Counted from the first letter of the stretch, positions 16,655-25,004 are shown. The stretch is 34,061 nucleotides of DNA from Caldifarciminota bacterium (GCA_027073945.1 JALTEL010000046.1:1-34061), one strand, 5' to 3'. The notes: generated by a model not told the origin, from the sequence alone. Translations and numbers: made by a program.

Positions 16655-17525
16655 CAATCTCTCCCCTTTTTATAAAAACTCTCAATTTTGCACTTCTGGA
16701 TTTTCTATTTCTGGTTATTTCATCTTTGCGCGGATAAACGGGCCTTTTAAAAAAAGGTTCCATGCCTTCCACTTTTTTTACATTCTTAACAATCCTATCT
16801 TCAAGAGAGTGATACGTAATAAATACCATTCTGCCGCCTATGGCAAGCATACGTATACCATTTTCAATACCGTATACGAGCTCTGCAAGCTCATTATTCA
16901 CGAATATCCTGAATGCCATAAACATCTTTTGAATATTCGCACTTGAAAGAAAAATCCCTTGCTTTTTCACAGTATCAATAAGTTCAAATGTCGTTGTTAT
17001 GCCTGCTCTTTTTCCACGACCCGCAATTGCTTTTGCTATACCCCTTGCATTTCTCACTTCACCATAAAAATGCAAAATGTCAGCCAATTCATCTCGCGAT
17101 AGCTTTGTCAAATAATAGCTGAGGGGAAAACCTTTTGACCTGTCAAACCTCATATCAAGTGGCTCATCTGACTTAAAAGTAAAACCTGCATTTGATGACT
17201 CTATTTGAAAGGAAGAAAGACCGAGATCATACAGAAAAAAGTTGGCCTTTTTCTCGCCATAACCCAGCAGTATTCTCTGTATTTCGGCATATCTGGCATG
17301 TACAAATTTTACCCTTCTGTCGTTAATTCTACTTTGAGCTATTTTAATGGATTCCTCATCCCTATCCATACACACAATGAGAACCGCCTCCTGCGCCTTT
17401 CTGGCAAGCAGAGCCGTATGACCGCCATTGCCGCATGTTGCATCTACAATAACCCTATCTTGTGGCGTCAAAAATGCAGTTACCTCGCTTGCCATAACAG
17501 GAGTATGGTACGCAAGCTTATTCAT
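16587..17525 (-). CDS. rsmH: 16S rRNA (cytosine(1402)-N4)-methyltransferase RsmH
   Basis: RsmH (MraW) methylates N4 of C1402 in 16S rRNA using S-adenosylmethionine. The 312-residue protein starts with the family signature YHTPVMASEV and has the SAM-binding VDATCGNGGHT motif. It continues with LYDLGLSSFQIE, the DEPLDMRFD region, and near the C-terminus VFITYHSLEDRIVK and RNRKSRSAKLRV. After that usual end there are about 27 extra residues, which overlap the start of the ftsL-like gene. The start overlaps mraZ by 8 bp. The canonical mraZ-rsmH order supports the call. Confidence 0.96.
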   Translation of the reverse strand: MNKLAYHTPVMASEVTAFLTPQDRVIVDATCGNGGHTALLARKAQEAVLIVCMDRDEESIKIAQSRINDRRVKFVHARYAEIQRILLGYGEKKANFFLYDLGLSSFQIESSNAGFTFKSDEPLDMRFDRSKGFPLSYYLTKLSRDELADILHFYGEVRNARGIAKAIAGRGKRAGITTTFELIDTVKKQGIFLSSANIQKMFMAFRIFVNNELAELVYGIENGIRMLAIGGRMVFITYHSLEDRIVKNVKKVEGMEPFFKRPVYPRKDEITRNRKSRSAKLRVFIKRGEIDDKRLDLWGVDRLSTFPARLYK

Positions 17526-17946
17526 TTTCCAATTTAAAGTTATCTATAGGGTGATTTTCCATGTATATCCTGTAATTTTCAGGATTCCATATCTCAAACC
17601 ACCACATCATCTTTACAAAGTACACTTCTCTTGTTATTTTAGCAAACTCCGCGAGATGCCCTGGTATTAAAATTCTACCCTGCTTGTCAAGCTCAACATC
17701 TTCCGCACTGCCATAGATATACCTCGCAGCGTTCTTTTCCTGTGTCTGCGAGAACGGGCTTACACCTTCAAGAGTTTTTTCCACATTTTTCCATTTCTCT
17801 TCTGTGAAAGCATATATGCAGGGTTCGAATCCGTTTGTTAAAACAAGCTTCTCTCCAAATCTTATGCCTTTTTTGATTGAATTGGGTATAAATATCCTTC
17901 CCTTTTCATCAACCTTGCTAATTCTACCGTTTCTACTTTTCACCAC
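17518..17946 (-). CDS. mraZ: transcriptional regulator MraZ
   Basis: MraZ is an AbrB-fold DNA-binding protein that forms rings and regulates the dcw operon it heads. The 142-residue protein has the two half-repeats expected of the family: VDEKGRIFIP near residues 12-21, and ELDKQGRILIPGHL in the second half. Both keep the Asp-x-(K/Q)-GR pattern. The start is one of two adjacent GTG codons (17946 or 17943); GGAG is 4 or 7 bases away, so the second is slightly favoured. Both codons lie inside a repeated AAAGTGG box that is probably MraZ's own operator. Confidence 0.95.
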   Translation of the reverse strand: MVKSRNGRISKVDEKGRIFIPNSIKKGIRFGEKLVLTNGFEPCIYAFTEEKWKNVEKTLEGVSPFSQTQEKNAARYIYGSAEDVELDKQGRILIPGHLAEFAKITREVYFVKMMWWFEIWNPENYRIYMENHPIDNFKLENE

Positions 17947-17969
17947 TTTACTCCACTTTATACCATTAT
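17931..17969 (-). promoter_or_regulatory. probable MraZ operator: four 10-bp-phased repeats
   Basis: Read on the minus strand, four boxes start exactly 10 bp apart: ATAATGGTA (17961-17969), AAAGTGGAG (17951-17959), AAAGTGGTG (17941-17949) and a weaker AAAGTAGAA (17931-17939). The two central boxes match the AAAGTG(T/G) motif reported for mycoplasma MraZ. The 10-bp period matches the TGGGN-N5 repeats bound by Escherichia coli MraZ; both are recalled, not looked up. The array covers the end of the -10 element, the likely transcription start, the ribosome-binding site and the GTG starts, so binding would block transcription and possibly translation. Confidence 0.7.
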
Positions 17970-17996
17970 TATACAGATAAGTAGATGTTTTGTCAA
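17968..17996 (-). promoter_or_regulatory. consensus sigma70 promoter of the dcw cluster
   Basis: On the minus strand a perfect TTGACA (17991-17996) and a perfect TATAAT (17968-17973) are separated by exactly 17 bp. The transcript would start near 17961 and give a leader of only about 15-18 nt before the mraZ GTG. No other strong promoter was noticed inside the dcw cluster, so this one may serve all fourteen dcw genes. The remaining 17997-18101 stretch, between truA and this promoter, shows no convincing terminator. Confidence 0.85.
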
Positions 17997-18101
17997 ACAG
18001 TAGTTTTTAAATCCTAAAAGCTTTGATACACAAGTGTTCCAGAAGCACACAAAAAAAGGCATATTTCCATATACAACAAAAAAATCATAACTTCCTGAAA
18101 A

Positions 18102-18833
18102 TCAATAGTAAACACGGATGAGGCACAAGCCTCTGGGAGGTGCTATTGAAAAGCTACGACCTCTTTCTCCTTTTATAAAATTTTTAAAATCCTCTATACT
18201 CTTTTTACCTCTCGCAGTTTTTACCATCTCACCCACGAGTAATCTTATCAATTTATAGAGGAATCTATCCCCATTTATATAAAGTTCGTAGAAATCCCCA
18301 TTTTTTTCCACCCATACGTCCTTTATCTCTACAAATGGAGATCTCTTGTTATCTTTTATCCTTAAATGCGTAAAATCATGCTTCCCCTTAAGCAACATAG
18401 CTGTATTCTCAAAAACATCCATACTCACGGGAAAATTTATTTCCCAAACATATCGGCTGTGAAGGGGGGCTCTCCTGCCCTTGAGTATGCTATATCTGTA
18501 AACTTTCCCTTTTGCAGCAAGCATAGCATGAAAATTCTCATCTGCTTCTTTGATATCTCTGATATAAATATCATTGGGCAGATTTGCATTCAAAGCCATC
18601 CTGAATCTTTCAGGGGTATATGCAATTGGATCCTGAAAATGAAGAGACGCAACCTGTCCCAGTGCATGGACACCTGCATCAGTTCTTCCTGCACCTACAA
18701 ATTTGAAGTGCTTGTCTTTAAAAAAATGAGACAGCGTCTCTACAATAGTTCCCTGAACTGTCCTTCTGTCCTTTTGAATTTGCCATCCCGAAAAATCCGT
18801 GCCGTCGTATTCTATGGTAAATTTCAGGACCAT
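18102..18833 (-). CDS. truA: tRNA pseudouridine synthase A
   Basis: TruA converts uridines 38-40 of the tRNA anticodon arm to pseudouridine. The 243-residue protein has the N-terminal EYDGTDFSGWQIQ motif and the catalytic loop GAGRTDAGVHALGQV with Asp52 as nucleophile. It also has ALNANLPNDIYI and, near the C-terminus, FLYKLIRLLVGEMV, all typical of TruA. The length is normal. It starts 6 bp after the stop of a membrane-protein gene with no clear ribosome-binding site, so translation may be coupled. It is the last gene of its transcript before the mraZ promoter. Confidence 0.96.
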   Translation of the reverse strand: MVLKFTIEYDGTDFSGWQIQKDRRTVQGTIVETLSHFFKDKHFKFVGAGRTDAGVHALGQVASLHFQDPIAYTPERFRMALNANLPNDIYIRDIKEADENFHAMLAAKGKVYRYSILKGRRAPLHSRYVWEINFPVSMDVFENTAMLLKGKHDFTHLRIKDNKRSPFVEIKDVWVEKNGDFYELYINGDRFLYKLIRLLVGEMVKTARGKKSIEDFKNFIKGERGRSFSIAPPRGLCLIRVYY

Positions 18834-18839
18834 TCGTCA

Positions 18840-19478
18840 TCAATGTAACCAGGGCAAAATTCCAAGCCAGTTACCCAATAAAAATTCAAATCTCCCGACA
18901 AGCAACGAGAACCTTGCCATTATTGTGAAACCAAATGAAGCACCAAATCCAACCATCAAAAATATAATTCCTGTTCGGGTTATGGGTCTCATAGCACCTT
19001 TATGAGGTACAGAAAAATAGAAATATAGAACCACTGTCACCACGCCTATCAATATGAGCAGAGCATTTATAAATAATATAGTCTTAATATGGTGAGGATA
19101 AGGGAGTATGGTATATTTTATCTGTTCTATAAGAGATGCTCTAAATGAAAGAGGAATAGAAAGTCCCGACCCGACACCAAGTAAAAAGGCAAATGGCCAC
19201 CTTATAAAGTACGATATTTTTGGGGATACAACAGCGAGATACATGAGCCCTAAGATAAACGGAATTATGTAAAGGTAATGGTGATTTACAAAAAGAGGTT
19301 TTAGCAGGTTCGGCCATATACCATTGTTCCATGTGTAAACAAATCCATAGCCGGTTCCAACCCCGATGAATATGTGCTCGGTTGCTTTGAAAAAAGGATT
19401 ATCTTTATAGAGAAAAGAAAAAATTCCCAGTGTTAAAATTGCAGCTATCCAAACCCATGGATTGGCAGAAATATGCAT
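18840..19478 (-). CDS. six-TM membrane protein of unknown function (membrane complex, gene 4)
   Basis: This 212-residue polytopic protein belongs to no family I can name. I count about six membrane segments: near 7-23, 35-50, 68-88, 92-112, 133-155 and 168-190. A polar motif between the first two, NPFFKATEHIFIGVGTGYG, looks like the sort of sequence a family would conserve. No signal peptide cleavage site, cofactor motif or transporter signature is visible. Its ATG shares TAATG with the stop of the preceding gene. It is the last of four consecutive membrane-protein genes that look like one complex, and precedes truA. Function is unknown. Confidence 0.8.
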   Translation of the reverse strand: MHISANPWVWIAAILTLGIFSFLYKDNPFFKATEHIFIGVGTGYGFVYTWNNGIWPNLLKPLFVNHHYLYIIPFILGLMYLAVVSPKISYFIRWPFAFLLGVGSGLSIPLSFRASLIEQIKYTILPYPHHIKTILFINALLILIGVVTVVLYFYFSVPHKGAMRPITRTGIIFLMVGFGASFGFTIMARFSLLVGRFEFLLGNWLGILPWLH

Positions 19479-20338
19479 TATACTTCCCTCCTCTTTTTCA
19501 TCAGAAAATAGCCGATGTTTCCAATGACTATAAACAGCATTATCAAAAGATGCGCAATTGAATTGGCTTCCATGCCCCTTATGGCAAAGAAACTCCTTGC
19601 AGCTCCCAGTTTACGTTTCTTAAGCAGTTTGTTAACCTGGTACTCATACTCAGCGGCACCTTTCATTCCCATTAAAGCGCCGATAAATTGTCCTGTTTGA
19701 AGGTACGGATAAAAATCTGCAGCACTGACGGCTGTGACACCGCATGCGAGCTTCTCATTGTATTTTGTATATGCATAGGTCACCCACGCAAGAGGTGTGC
19801 TGGAACCGGAGAGTGAAATTGAAAGTGCTATGTCCTTGTAAGTTTTTACATTCTTCATAGCAGGGATGCTATCTATGGGAATTCCACTGTAATTGGATGG
19901 GAAAATCTTTCTTATATCTTCACCTATACCAAGTATGACAGCACTAAAACCTGGTTTATACCCCAATATTACGTAATCCGTATCAGGTCTGGCATTCAAT
20001 TCTTCTTTTGCCTTTTGAGCCGCGTCAAGGCTCAATGCCACACCCTGCGGGAAAAGCGATACAACAATGGGGATAACACGTCTCATAACCGCATGTTTTA
20101 TAAGTGCCACGGTCATTGGTTGCAACTCAGGCATTGTTGAAGGGTCATAATCAGTTGAAATAAGTATATGAGAGCCAGGTTTTAATGTATCTATATATTG
20201 ATAGAGCCTTTCAGTAGGAGGAGACATTTTTTGTTTAAGATTAAGAGGGATAACAAGCGGGGTTATAACTCCTATTGTTATAATTGTATATATAACTGTC
20301 CTGTTTAAGCTTGCAAGTTTTATAAAGAAGTCTCTCAT
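19478..20338 (-). CDS. bitopic membrane protein with alpha/beta domain, unknown function (membrane complex, gene 3)
   Basis: This 286-residue protein has one membrane segment near residues 14-32, a soluble domain of about 220 residues, and a second membrane segment near 262-281 ending in a basic KKRREV tail. The soluble part alternates strands and helices (HILISTDYDP, VIPIVVSLFP, TDYVILGYKP, IALSISLSG) in a Rossmann-like way. It ends with CGVTAVSAADFYPYLQTGQF and a helix rich in Gly and Ala. I see faint resemblance to the soluble domain of the protein at 20964-22034. No active-site motif is evident. GGAGG lies just before the start, and the gene begins 1 bp after the previous stop. Confidence 0.8.
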   Translation of the reverse strand: MRDFFIKLASLNRTVIYTIITIGVITPLVIPLNLKQKMSPPTERLYQYIDTLKPGSHILISTDYDPSTMPELQPMTVALIKHAVMRRVIPIVVSLFPQGVALSLDAAQKAKEELNARPDTDYVILGYKPGFSAVILGIGEDIRKIFPSNYSGIPIDSIPAMKNVKTYKDIALSISLSGSSTPLAWVTYAYTKYNEKLACGVTAVSAADFYPYLQTGQFIGALMGMKGAAEYEYQVNKLLKKRKLGAARSFFAIRGMEANSIAHLLIMLFIVIGNIGYFLMKKRREV

Positions 20339-20339
20339 A

Positions 20340-20954
20340 TTACCCTCCGAGCCAGTTTCTTTCTATGCCAAGTATAATTTTAAGAGATGTAGCAATTCCA
20401 CCAAGAGAAACTCCAATTGCGATACCGCGCTTGGAGGCCATGTTCGGTACTGCCATTATCCATTCAAGAAGAGAAGGCACACCCTTAACGTAATTTCCAA
20501 ATGTTGTCACACTGAACATAACCAGAAACGCTGTTACAAGCAAAAGCGTAGCTTCAAGTGATTTTGCCCTGAATGCCCTGTATGATGCCGAAGCCATGAA
20601 ATATGCAAGAAGCGAAAACATTGTTGCCTGTAAAGGGGCTTGCACGTAAATAAACATCTTTTGGAAGAGACTGCTGGGACCTGTGCCCCAGGCGAAGCCC
20701 ACCACAGACATAAATAAAAATGATATTATGGCTATCAGGCTATAAGGAGCCTGCTTTTTATTTTTCAATTTACTATAATGATGTCTTAAAAAACTCGCCA
20801 GAGCGAGAAAAATAGCCATGGAACCAACCCCAATTAACCATTTCAACATCAAGTCATAGTATGCCTGAGACAGCGGATGTGGGACAAAGTACTGAACAGT
20901 TGATACTATACCAAAAACAAAGACAATTGCAAGTGGCACTTTTTTCTGCAACAT
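20340..20954 (-). CDS. six-TM membrane protein of unknown function (membrane complex, gene 2)
   Basis: This 204-residue protein has about six membrane segments (near 7-25, 38-57, 72-92, 103-122, 134-152 and 175-195). A cytoplasmic-looking loop between the second and third contains RHHYSKLKNKKQ. The second half has motifs that look conserved: SASYRAFRAKSLEATLLL, then VPNMASKRGIAIGVSLGG, and a C-terminal ILGIERNWLGG. I recall similar sequences in uncultured bacteria annotated only as hypothetical, but I cannot verify this. It starts 9 bp after the DUF6754-like gene with AGGAGG. No known transporter signature is visible. It likely forms the membrane core of a complex with its neighbours. Confidence 0.8.
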   Translation of the reverse strand: MLQKKVPLAIVFVFGIVSTVQYFVPHPLSQAYYDLMLKWLIGVGSMAIFLALASFLRHHYSKLKNKKQAPYSLIAIISFLFMSVVGFAWGTGPSSLFQKMFIYVQAPLQATMFSLLAYFMASASYRAFRAKSLEATLLLVTAFLVMFSVTTFGNYVKGVPSLLEWIMAVPNMASKRGIAIGVSLGGIATSLKIILGIERNWLGG

Positions 20955-20963
20955 TTTGACCTC

Positions 20964-22034
20964 CTAAAAAAGTCCAAGTGTTATATGTACACCAAAAAGT
21001 TCAAGAATTGACAGCGTAATAGCCGTAACAAGTATGACAATTTTCATGGCATCCTGGCCTTTAAGAGTGGATGTCAGCATAGGGTCTTTCGAAAGATATG
21101 CACTTGCTGCATATAGTTCTTCTCCCATCAATGTATAATCGCAGGTAACTATAAAAAAGGGTAGCTGAGTAACAGCATCTGTTCCTGCTATCTGGATAGC
21201 GCCTGTAGATGCTCCTGTCTCTGATAAGATAAGTGATTCTGCATAAAACATGCCCATAAAAAAGTTGGTGGCTGTTTTTCTTCTTATCATCGTAGCAGAA
21301 ACATTGGCTGCATATCCAAACTGACTGCTTGTTACAAAATAAACGTCATCCGTATCAAACAAATCGGGACGGCCGATGGAATAATACGATTCCTTCACTA
21401 TTTCTCGTGATATGGTATAAACTATAGGGTCCGAATTGGGCACTATAATTTTTGTTTCGTACTCACCAGCCTTTTTTGTCACATGCGATAGTATATTAAG
21501 TGCCGCAATGGTTGCGACATCAGATAAGCTGGAAAGACCTGGAACGTAAAGTATAGGTCTTCCCATTTCAGTTGCCCTACCCACAGCCTCATCCACAGCC
21601 TGCAAGCCTGCTATGGGACGTAGATAGAGCTCCTTGCCGCTTCTTGCCGACTGCAGATAAAACAAAAGCATACCAGTATATAAAATCACCACTAAAAACA
21701 ATGGAAATGCACTGGTATCAAACCAGCTTGCAACAGGTTTAACCAATGCACTTGACATCTCACCCTTTGAATTATTACTATAATATACAAGAGTGTATTT
21801 GTAGTGGTTTTTATAGTTTAGCCCCATATCACTTAAACTTTTGGAAGTTTCCGTGCCCGTATAAATCAATTTTTTGCCCTTGCCCGTAACCCTGTATAGA
21901 AACAGAGAATCTACCGCAGCCACAGGGACCCTGTATTGAACAATCAAATATGAGCCATCAGTATTTTTAGGTGCAGTTACCTTTACAAAACCCTTTGTTT
22001 GCATAAAAAGGGACAAAAGTAAAATCAACTTCAT
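20964..22034 (-). CDS. DUF6754-like membrane protein with external Fn3-like domain (membrane complex, gene 1)
   Basis: This 356-residue protein starts with a short hydrophobic signal-like segment. An Fn3-like beta domain follows (about 18-100, with YKNHYKYTLVYYSNNSKGE), then a membrane segment near 109-128. A large alpha/beta domain (about 130-325) contains GRPILYVPGLSSLSDVATIA, TKIIVPNSDPIVY, DDVYFVTSSQFGYA and AGTDAVTQLPFFIV. A final membrane segment lies near 332-352. The central domain looks like what I remember as DUF6754, a family without a known function; this is from memory. If the first segment is cleaved, the Fn3 part is outside the cytoplasm and the large domain inside. The gene overlaps the upstream lipoprotein gene in an ATGA and has a GGAGG site. 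Confidence 0.75.
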   Translation of the reverse strand: MKLILLLSLFMQTKGFVKVTAPKNTDGSYLIVQYRVPVAAVDSLFLYRVTGKGKKLIYTGTETSKSLSDMGLNYKNHYKYTLVYYSNNSKGEMSSALVKPVASWFDTSAFPLFLVVILYTGMLLFYLQSARSGKELYLRPIAGLQAVDEAVGRATEMGRPILYVPGLSSLSDVATIAALNILSHVTKKAGEYETKIIVPNSDPIVYTISREIVKESYYSIGRPDLFDTDDVYFVTSSQFGYAANVSATMIRRKTATNFFMGMFYAESLILSETGASTGAIQIAGTDAVTQLPFFIVTCDYTLMGEELYAASAYLSKDPMLTSTLKGQDAMKIVILVTAITLSILELFGVHITLGLF

Positions 22035-23599
22035 TTTACCTCCTTCTTCTGAGTTTCTTCATTTCCATATAATTTTATTCCATCTCCCGTTACAAGGAAC
22101 ATCTGTCCGTCCGGGTCAAAATCCATCCTGTAATATTCTATTCGTGCTATGTTCACAGTGTCTACCTGAACAAAATCTCCTGATGCCATGGAAGGCACAA
22201 ACGAATACTTATGATGGAGAACAATTCTCTTTCCTTCAAGCTGAAAAGTTCCACTTCCCCCTTCATAGCTATTAGGAGTTCTCCAGAAAAATGTCCCGTC
22301 TCTGTTAAATTTAATGTTTATAACACTGCCGGATTTATCCGTCCATATAACATCCGTCAACCTATATCTCGGGACCTCTGCACTTTCCTGGTACACTGGC
22401 TTTACATCCGTTACCTGACCCGTTAACGCATCAATTGTGACATTGTATACATCTCTGGAAATAACCCTGTCCGGATATCCTTTATAATACAACACTGTTA
22501 TAGATAGAAAATTATTATTGAGCCACTTTATATCTTTAATCCAATTGTCTATTTCCGGATGCGAATTGTAATATACAATTGAACCAGCATATTTCCCTAT
22601 CTGTATAAAAATGGTATTCATATCAAGTATAACCTCTGGTATAATATGAAAAAACAATATCCTGTAAGTTTTTTGGGCTCTTCCATATTTTATTAAGAAC
22701 CCTTGCGAATTGGGTCTCCACAAAATCTCTGAGACCGGTCTCTTTACAATACACAATATTTGCTTTTTAAAAGAATCTATATATAAAAGTTTTAGTGTAT
22801 CACCTTTAGCATACAGCAGTTTAGTACTGTCTGGAGAAATTTCTATCAAATCAGTTGGAAATCCAAGATAAGAAGGTCCGTCAAGTGCCTTAAGACTCGG
22901 ATAATACTGAAGATACGCCTTCCTTGAATGCAAAATATAGTGAAGATTATCGGTCACGGGTATTAATTTACCTTGAAGGTTAATTACATATTCGCTGAAT
23001 ATACCAGCTCTGCTTATAAAATTTATTTTGAAAAGCCTGTCTGAATAAGGGTATATAACGATTCCCATGGGAAAATGAATATTATTTTCAACGAAGTTCA
23101 CAGCAGGGATAATTTTACCGTATATCGAGCTTAAAATAACATGGGTGATTTTCCCTTTGCTCTCCTTTTTGTAATAGACAAATCCAATCTTTCCATAATG
23201 AGGGCGCATCTTTTCAAGACTAAACACACCAGAATCCTTAAACTTAAGCCTGAGTTCTGCATCGTATACGACAAGTATACCGGATGAGCCATCTTTAGGT
23301 TTTATATAAAGCAATATTTCCTTTACTCCATCTCCTGTCATATCCATTGTATCAATATCCCAGTTCATACTCAACACAACATTTTTGCTGGATATACCTA
23401 TATAACCAAGACTGCTATCAATCCCACGAACCAGGGACTCGTTCCCGGACAATCTATCTCTCATTGCCTCAAAGATCTTTGTATTCAGTCTGGTGCACTG
23501 CTCACTTACATTTGCATTTTTGGAAAAAATATCCCTTAACTTACTACAACTCATAAATGCAAAAGAAAAAAACAATACTACTAAAAGTAAACGATTCAT
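22031..23599 (-). CDS. lipoprotein with FG-GAP-like and propeller-like regions, unknown function
   Basis: This 522-residue protein has a basic-hydrophobic signal and a lipobox-like FMSC with Cys18, so it is a probable lipoprotein. Near residues 80-95 is DIDTMDMTGDGVKEILLY, an FG-GAP/VCBS-type Asp-rich turn. Repeated strand pairs such as IEISPDSTKLLYAKGDTLKLLY and ILWRPNSQGFLIKYG suggest TolB-like propeller blades. The last 120 residues contain FNRDGTFFWRTP and GTFQLEGKRIVL, a lipocalin-like beta pattern. I chose ATG 23599, which shares TGATG with the stop of the LolA-like gene. It is followed by the DUF6754-like gene with a 4-bp overlap, so it may be the surface or periplasmic partner of that membrane complex. 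Function is unknown. Confidence 0.75.
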   Translation of the reverse strand: MNRLLLVVLFFSFAFMSCSKLRDIFSKNANVSEQCTRLNTKIFEAMRDRLSGNESLVRGIDSSLGYIGISSKNVVLSMNWDIDTMDMTGDGVKEILLYIKPKDGSSGILVVYDAELRLKFKDSGVFSLEKMRPHYGKIGFVYYKKESKGKITHVILSSIYGKIIPAVNFVENNIHFPMGIVIYPYSDRLFKINFISRAGIFSEYVINLQGKLIPVTDNLHYILHSRKAYLQYYPSLKALDGPSYLGFPTDLIEISPDSTKLLYAKGDTLKLLYIDSFKKQILCIVKRPVSEILWRPNSQGFLIKYGRAQKTYRILFFHIIPEVILDMNTIFIQIGKYAGSIVYYNSHPEIDNWIKDIKWLNNNFLSITVLYYKGYPDRVISRDVYNVTIDALTGQVTDVKPVYQESAEVPRYRLTDVIWTDKSGSVINIKFNRDGTFFWRTPNSYEGGSGTFQLEGKRIVLHHKYSFVPSMASGDFVQVDTVNIARIEYYRMDFDPDGQMFLVTGDGIKLYGNEETQKKEVK

Positions 23600-24096
23600 C
23601 ACTTTATACGTTTAAAATCCGTTATAATAAAGTCCATTAATCTGTCTTGTGATTCTATTTTTACCTCTTTTATAATACGATTATTGCTTGTGCACGTTAT
23701 TTCCACATCCGTGAAGGAATTATCCTGTAACGGAACAGCTCTGTATGTATTTTTAGATAATTCGTTCCATTGGAATTTTGTAGTGTCCATGAGTAATGCA
23801 GGATGCAAAAGTTTATTTAAATCTTTATTGTAGATGATGCTTGTATCTTTTTCTGTATAGATAAACAAAGAGTCGTTTTCGATTTTGTATATTTGCCTTT
23901 CTGGTTTTATGACATGAATTACAAGTGAGTCTTTGTATAGTTTTAAATTCCCATAAAATTTTTCTACCCCAGGGGCATTGGTATAGCTAACACTTTCCGA
24001 AAATTTCACACTGATGATATTACTGCTCAATAAGGTTTGAAAACACCTTTGAGGTCTTAAAAAAATAATAGAAACGAGTAAAAGAAACTGACACAT
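23599..24096 (-). CDS. LolA-like outer-membrane lipoprotein carrier family protein
   Basis: This 165-residue protein begins with a hydrophobic export signal ([18 protein letters not shown]). The mature part has the LolA order of elements: VKFSESVSYTN, then FYGNLKLYKDSLVIHVIKPERQIYKIENDSLFIY, and a late segment of charged strands ending in DFIITDFKRIK. In LolA this is the open beta-barrel that carries lipoprotein acyl chains across the periplasm. Identity to classical LolA looks low, so a related carrier or LolA-fold lipid chaperone is possible. The gene directly precedes a lipoprotein gene with a TGATG junction, and its ATG shares TAATG with the sucD stop. No good ribosome-binding site is visible. 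Confidence 0.6.
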   Translation of the reverse strand: MCQFLLLVSIIFLRPQRCFQTLLSSNIISVKFSESVSYTNAPGVEKFYGNLKLYKDSLVIHVIKPERQIYKIENDSLFIYTEKDTSIIYNKDLNKLLHPALLMDTTKFQWNELSKNTYRAVPLQDNSFTDVEITCTSNNRIIKEVKIESQDRLMDFIITDFKRIK

Positions 24097-24962
24097 TACA
24101 GCAGGTCTTTCAGGATAGTTGCCACCTCTTCCGGTTCATTGGCTACCCTTACACCTGCTTCTTCAAATGCCCTTACTTTTTCCTCGGCTGTGCCCTCGCT
24201 GCCTGTAATTATAGCACCGGCATGTCCCATTCTCTTCTCTTTCGGAGCTGTTCTTCCGGCAATAAAAGCAACTGCTGGCTTTTTTAATTTATTTTTTATA
24301 TAAGAAGCAGCTTCCTGTTCGTCAGTTCCACCTATTTCGCCGATTAATACCACACCTTCGGTCTCTCTGTCTTCTGCGAATAACTCAAGAACATCCACAA
24401 ATCTCATACCTATTATGGGGTCTCCTCCAATACCAAGAGCCGTGGACTGCCCAAGTCCGTGATTCGTTAAGTGACTGACAATTTCATAGGTCAACGTGCC
24501 ACTCCTTGAAATTACACCAATATTACCTTTCTTAAATATATGACCCGGCAGAATTCCAACCTTCGCCTCTCCCGGAGTAATTATCCCAGGGCAGTTCGGA
24601 CCTATTAATCTTGCCCCTCTCTCTTTTACATATTTGACAGCCTTAAGCATATCCATAACTGGTACACCTTCGGTAATGGCAACAATAAGCTCTATACCGC
24701 CATCGGCAGCTTCCACTATAGCATCATATGCAAAAGGAGCGGGCACAAAAATCACAGAGGTGTTCGCTCCGGTTTTTGCCACAGCTCCTTTTACAGTATC
24801 AAATACGGGGACACCTTCTATGTTAGTTCCACCTTTGCCAGGAGTTACACCGGCTACAACATTTGTTCCATACTCTTTCATAAGTTTGGTATGAAATGAA
24901 CCATCCCTCCCGGTTATTCCCTGCACCAATAACTTTGTTTCATATCCCACCAATACAGACAT
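24096..24962 (-). CDS. sucD: succinate--CoA ligase (ADP/GDP-forming) alpha subunit
   Basis: SucD is the CoA-binding, phosphohistidine-bearing subunit of succinyl-CoA synthetase. The 288-residue protein has the CoA-binding [15 protein letters not shown] and AGVTPGKGG motifs, [10 protein letters not shown] (121-130), and the active-site loop [11 protein letters not shown] with His247. The length matches the family. The partner beta subunit sucC, usually adjacent, is not in the window. AAGGAGA lies upstream at good spacing. Its neighbours are a roadblock gene before it and a LolA-like gene after it, unrelated to the citric acid cycle. Confidence 0.95.
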   Translation of the reverse strand: MSVLVGYETKLLVQGITGRDGSFHTKLMKEYGTNVVAGVTPGKGGTNIEGVPVFDTVKGAVAKTGANTSVIFVPAPFAYDAIVEAADGGIELIVAITEGVPVMDMLKAVKYVKERGARLIGPNCPGIITPGEAKVGILPGHIFKKGNIGVISRSGTLTYEIVSHLTNHGLGQSTALGIGGDPIIGMRFVDVLELFAEDRETEGVVLIGEIGGTDEQEAASYIKNKLKKPAVAFIAGRTAPKEKRMGHAGAIITGSEGTAEEKVRAFEEAGVRVANEPEEVATILKDLL

Positions 24963-25004
24963 TTATAATCTCCTTGTATTTTAAACCGATACTAACCGCT
25001 TATA

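Noticed and set aside
18010..18060. Possible terminator after truA
   Set aside because: The candidate stem around GTGCTTC/GGAACAC has a mismatch and almost no loop; the adjacent T-run alone is not enough.
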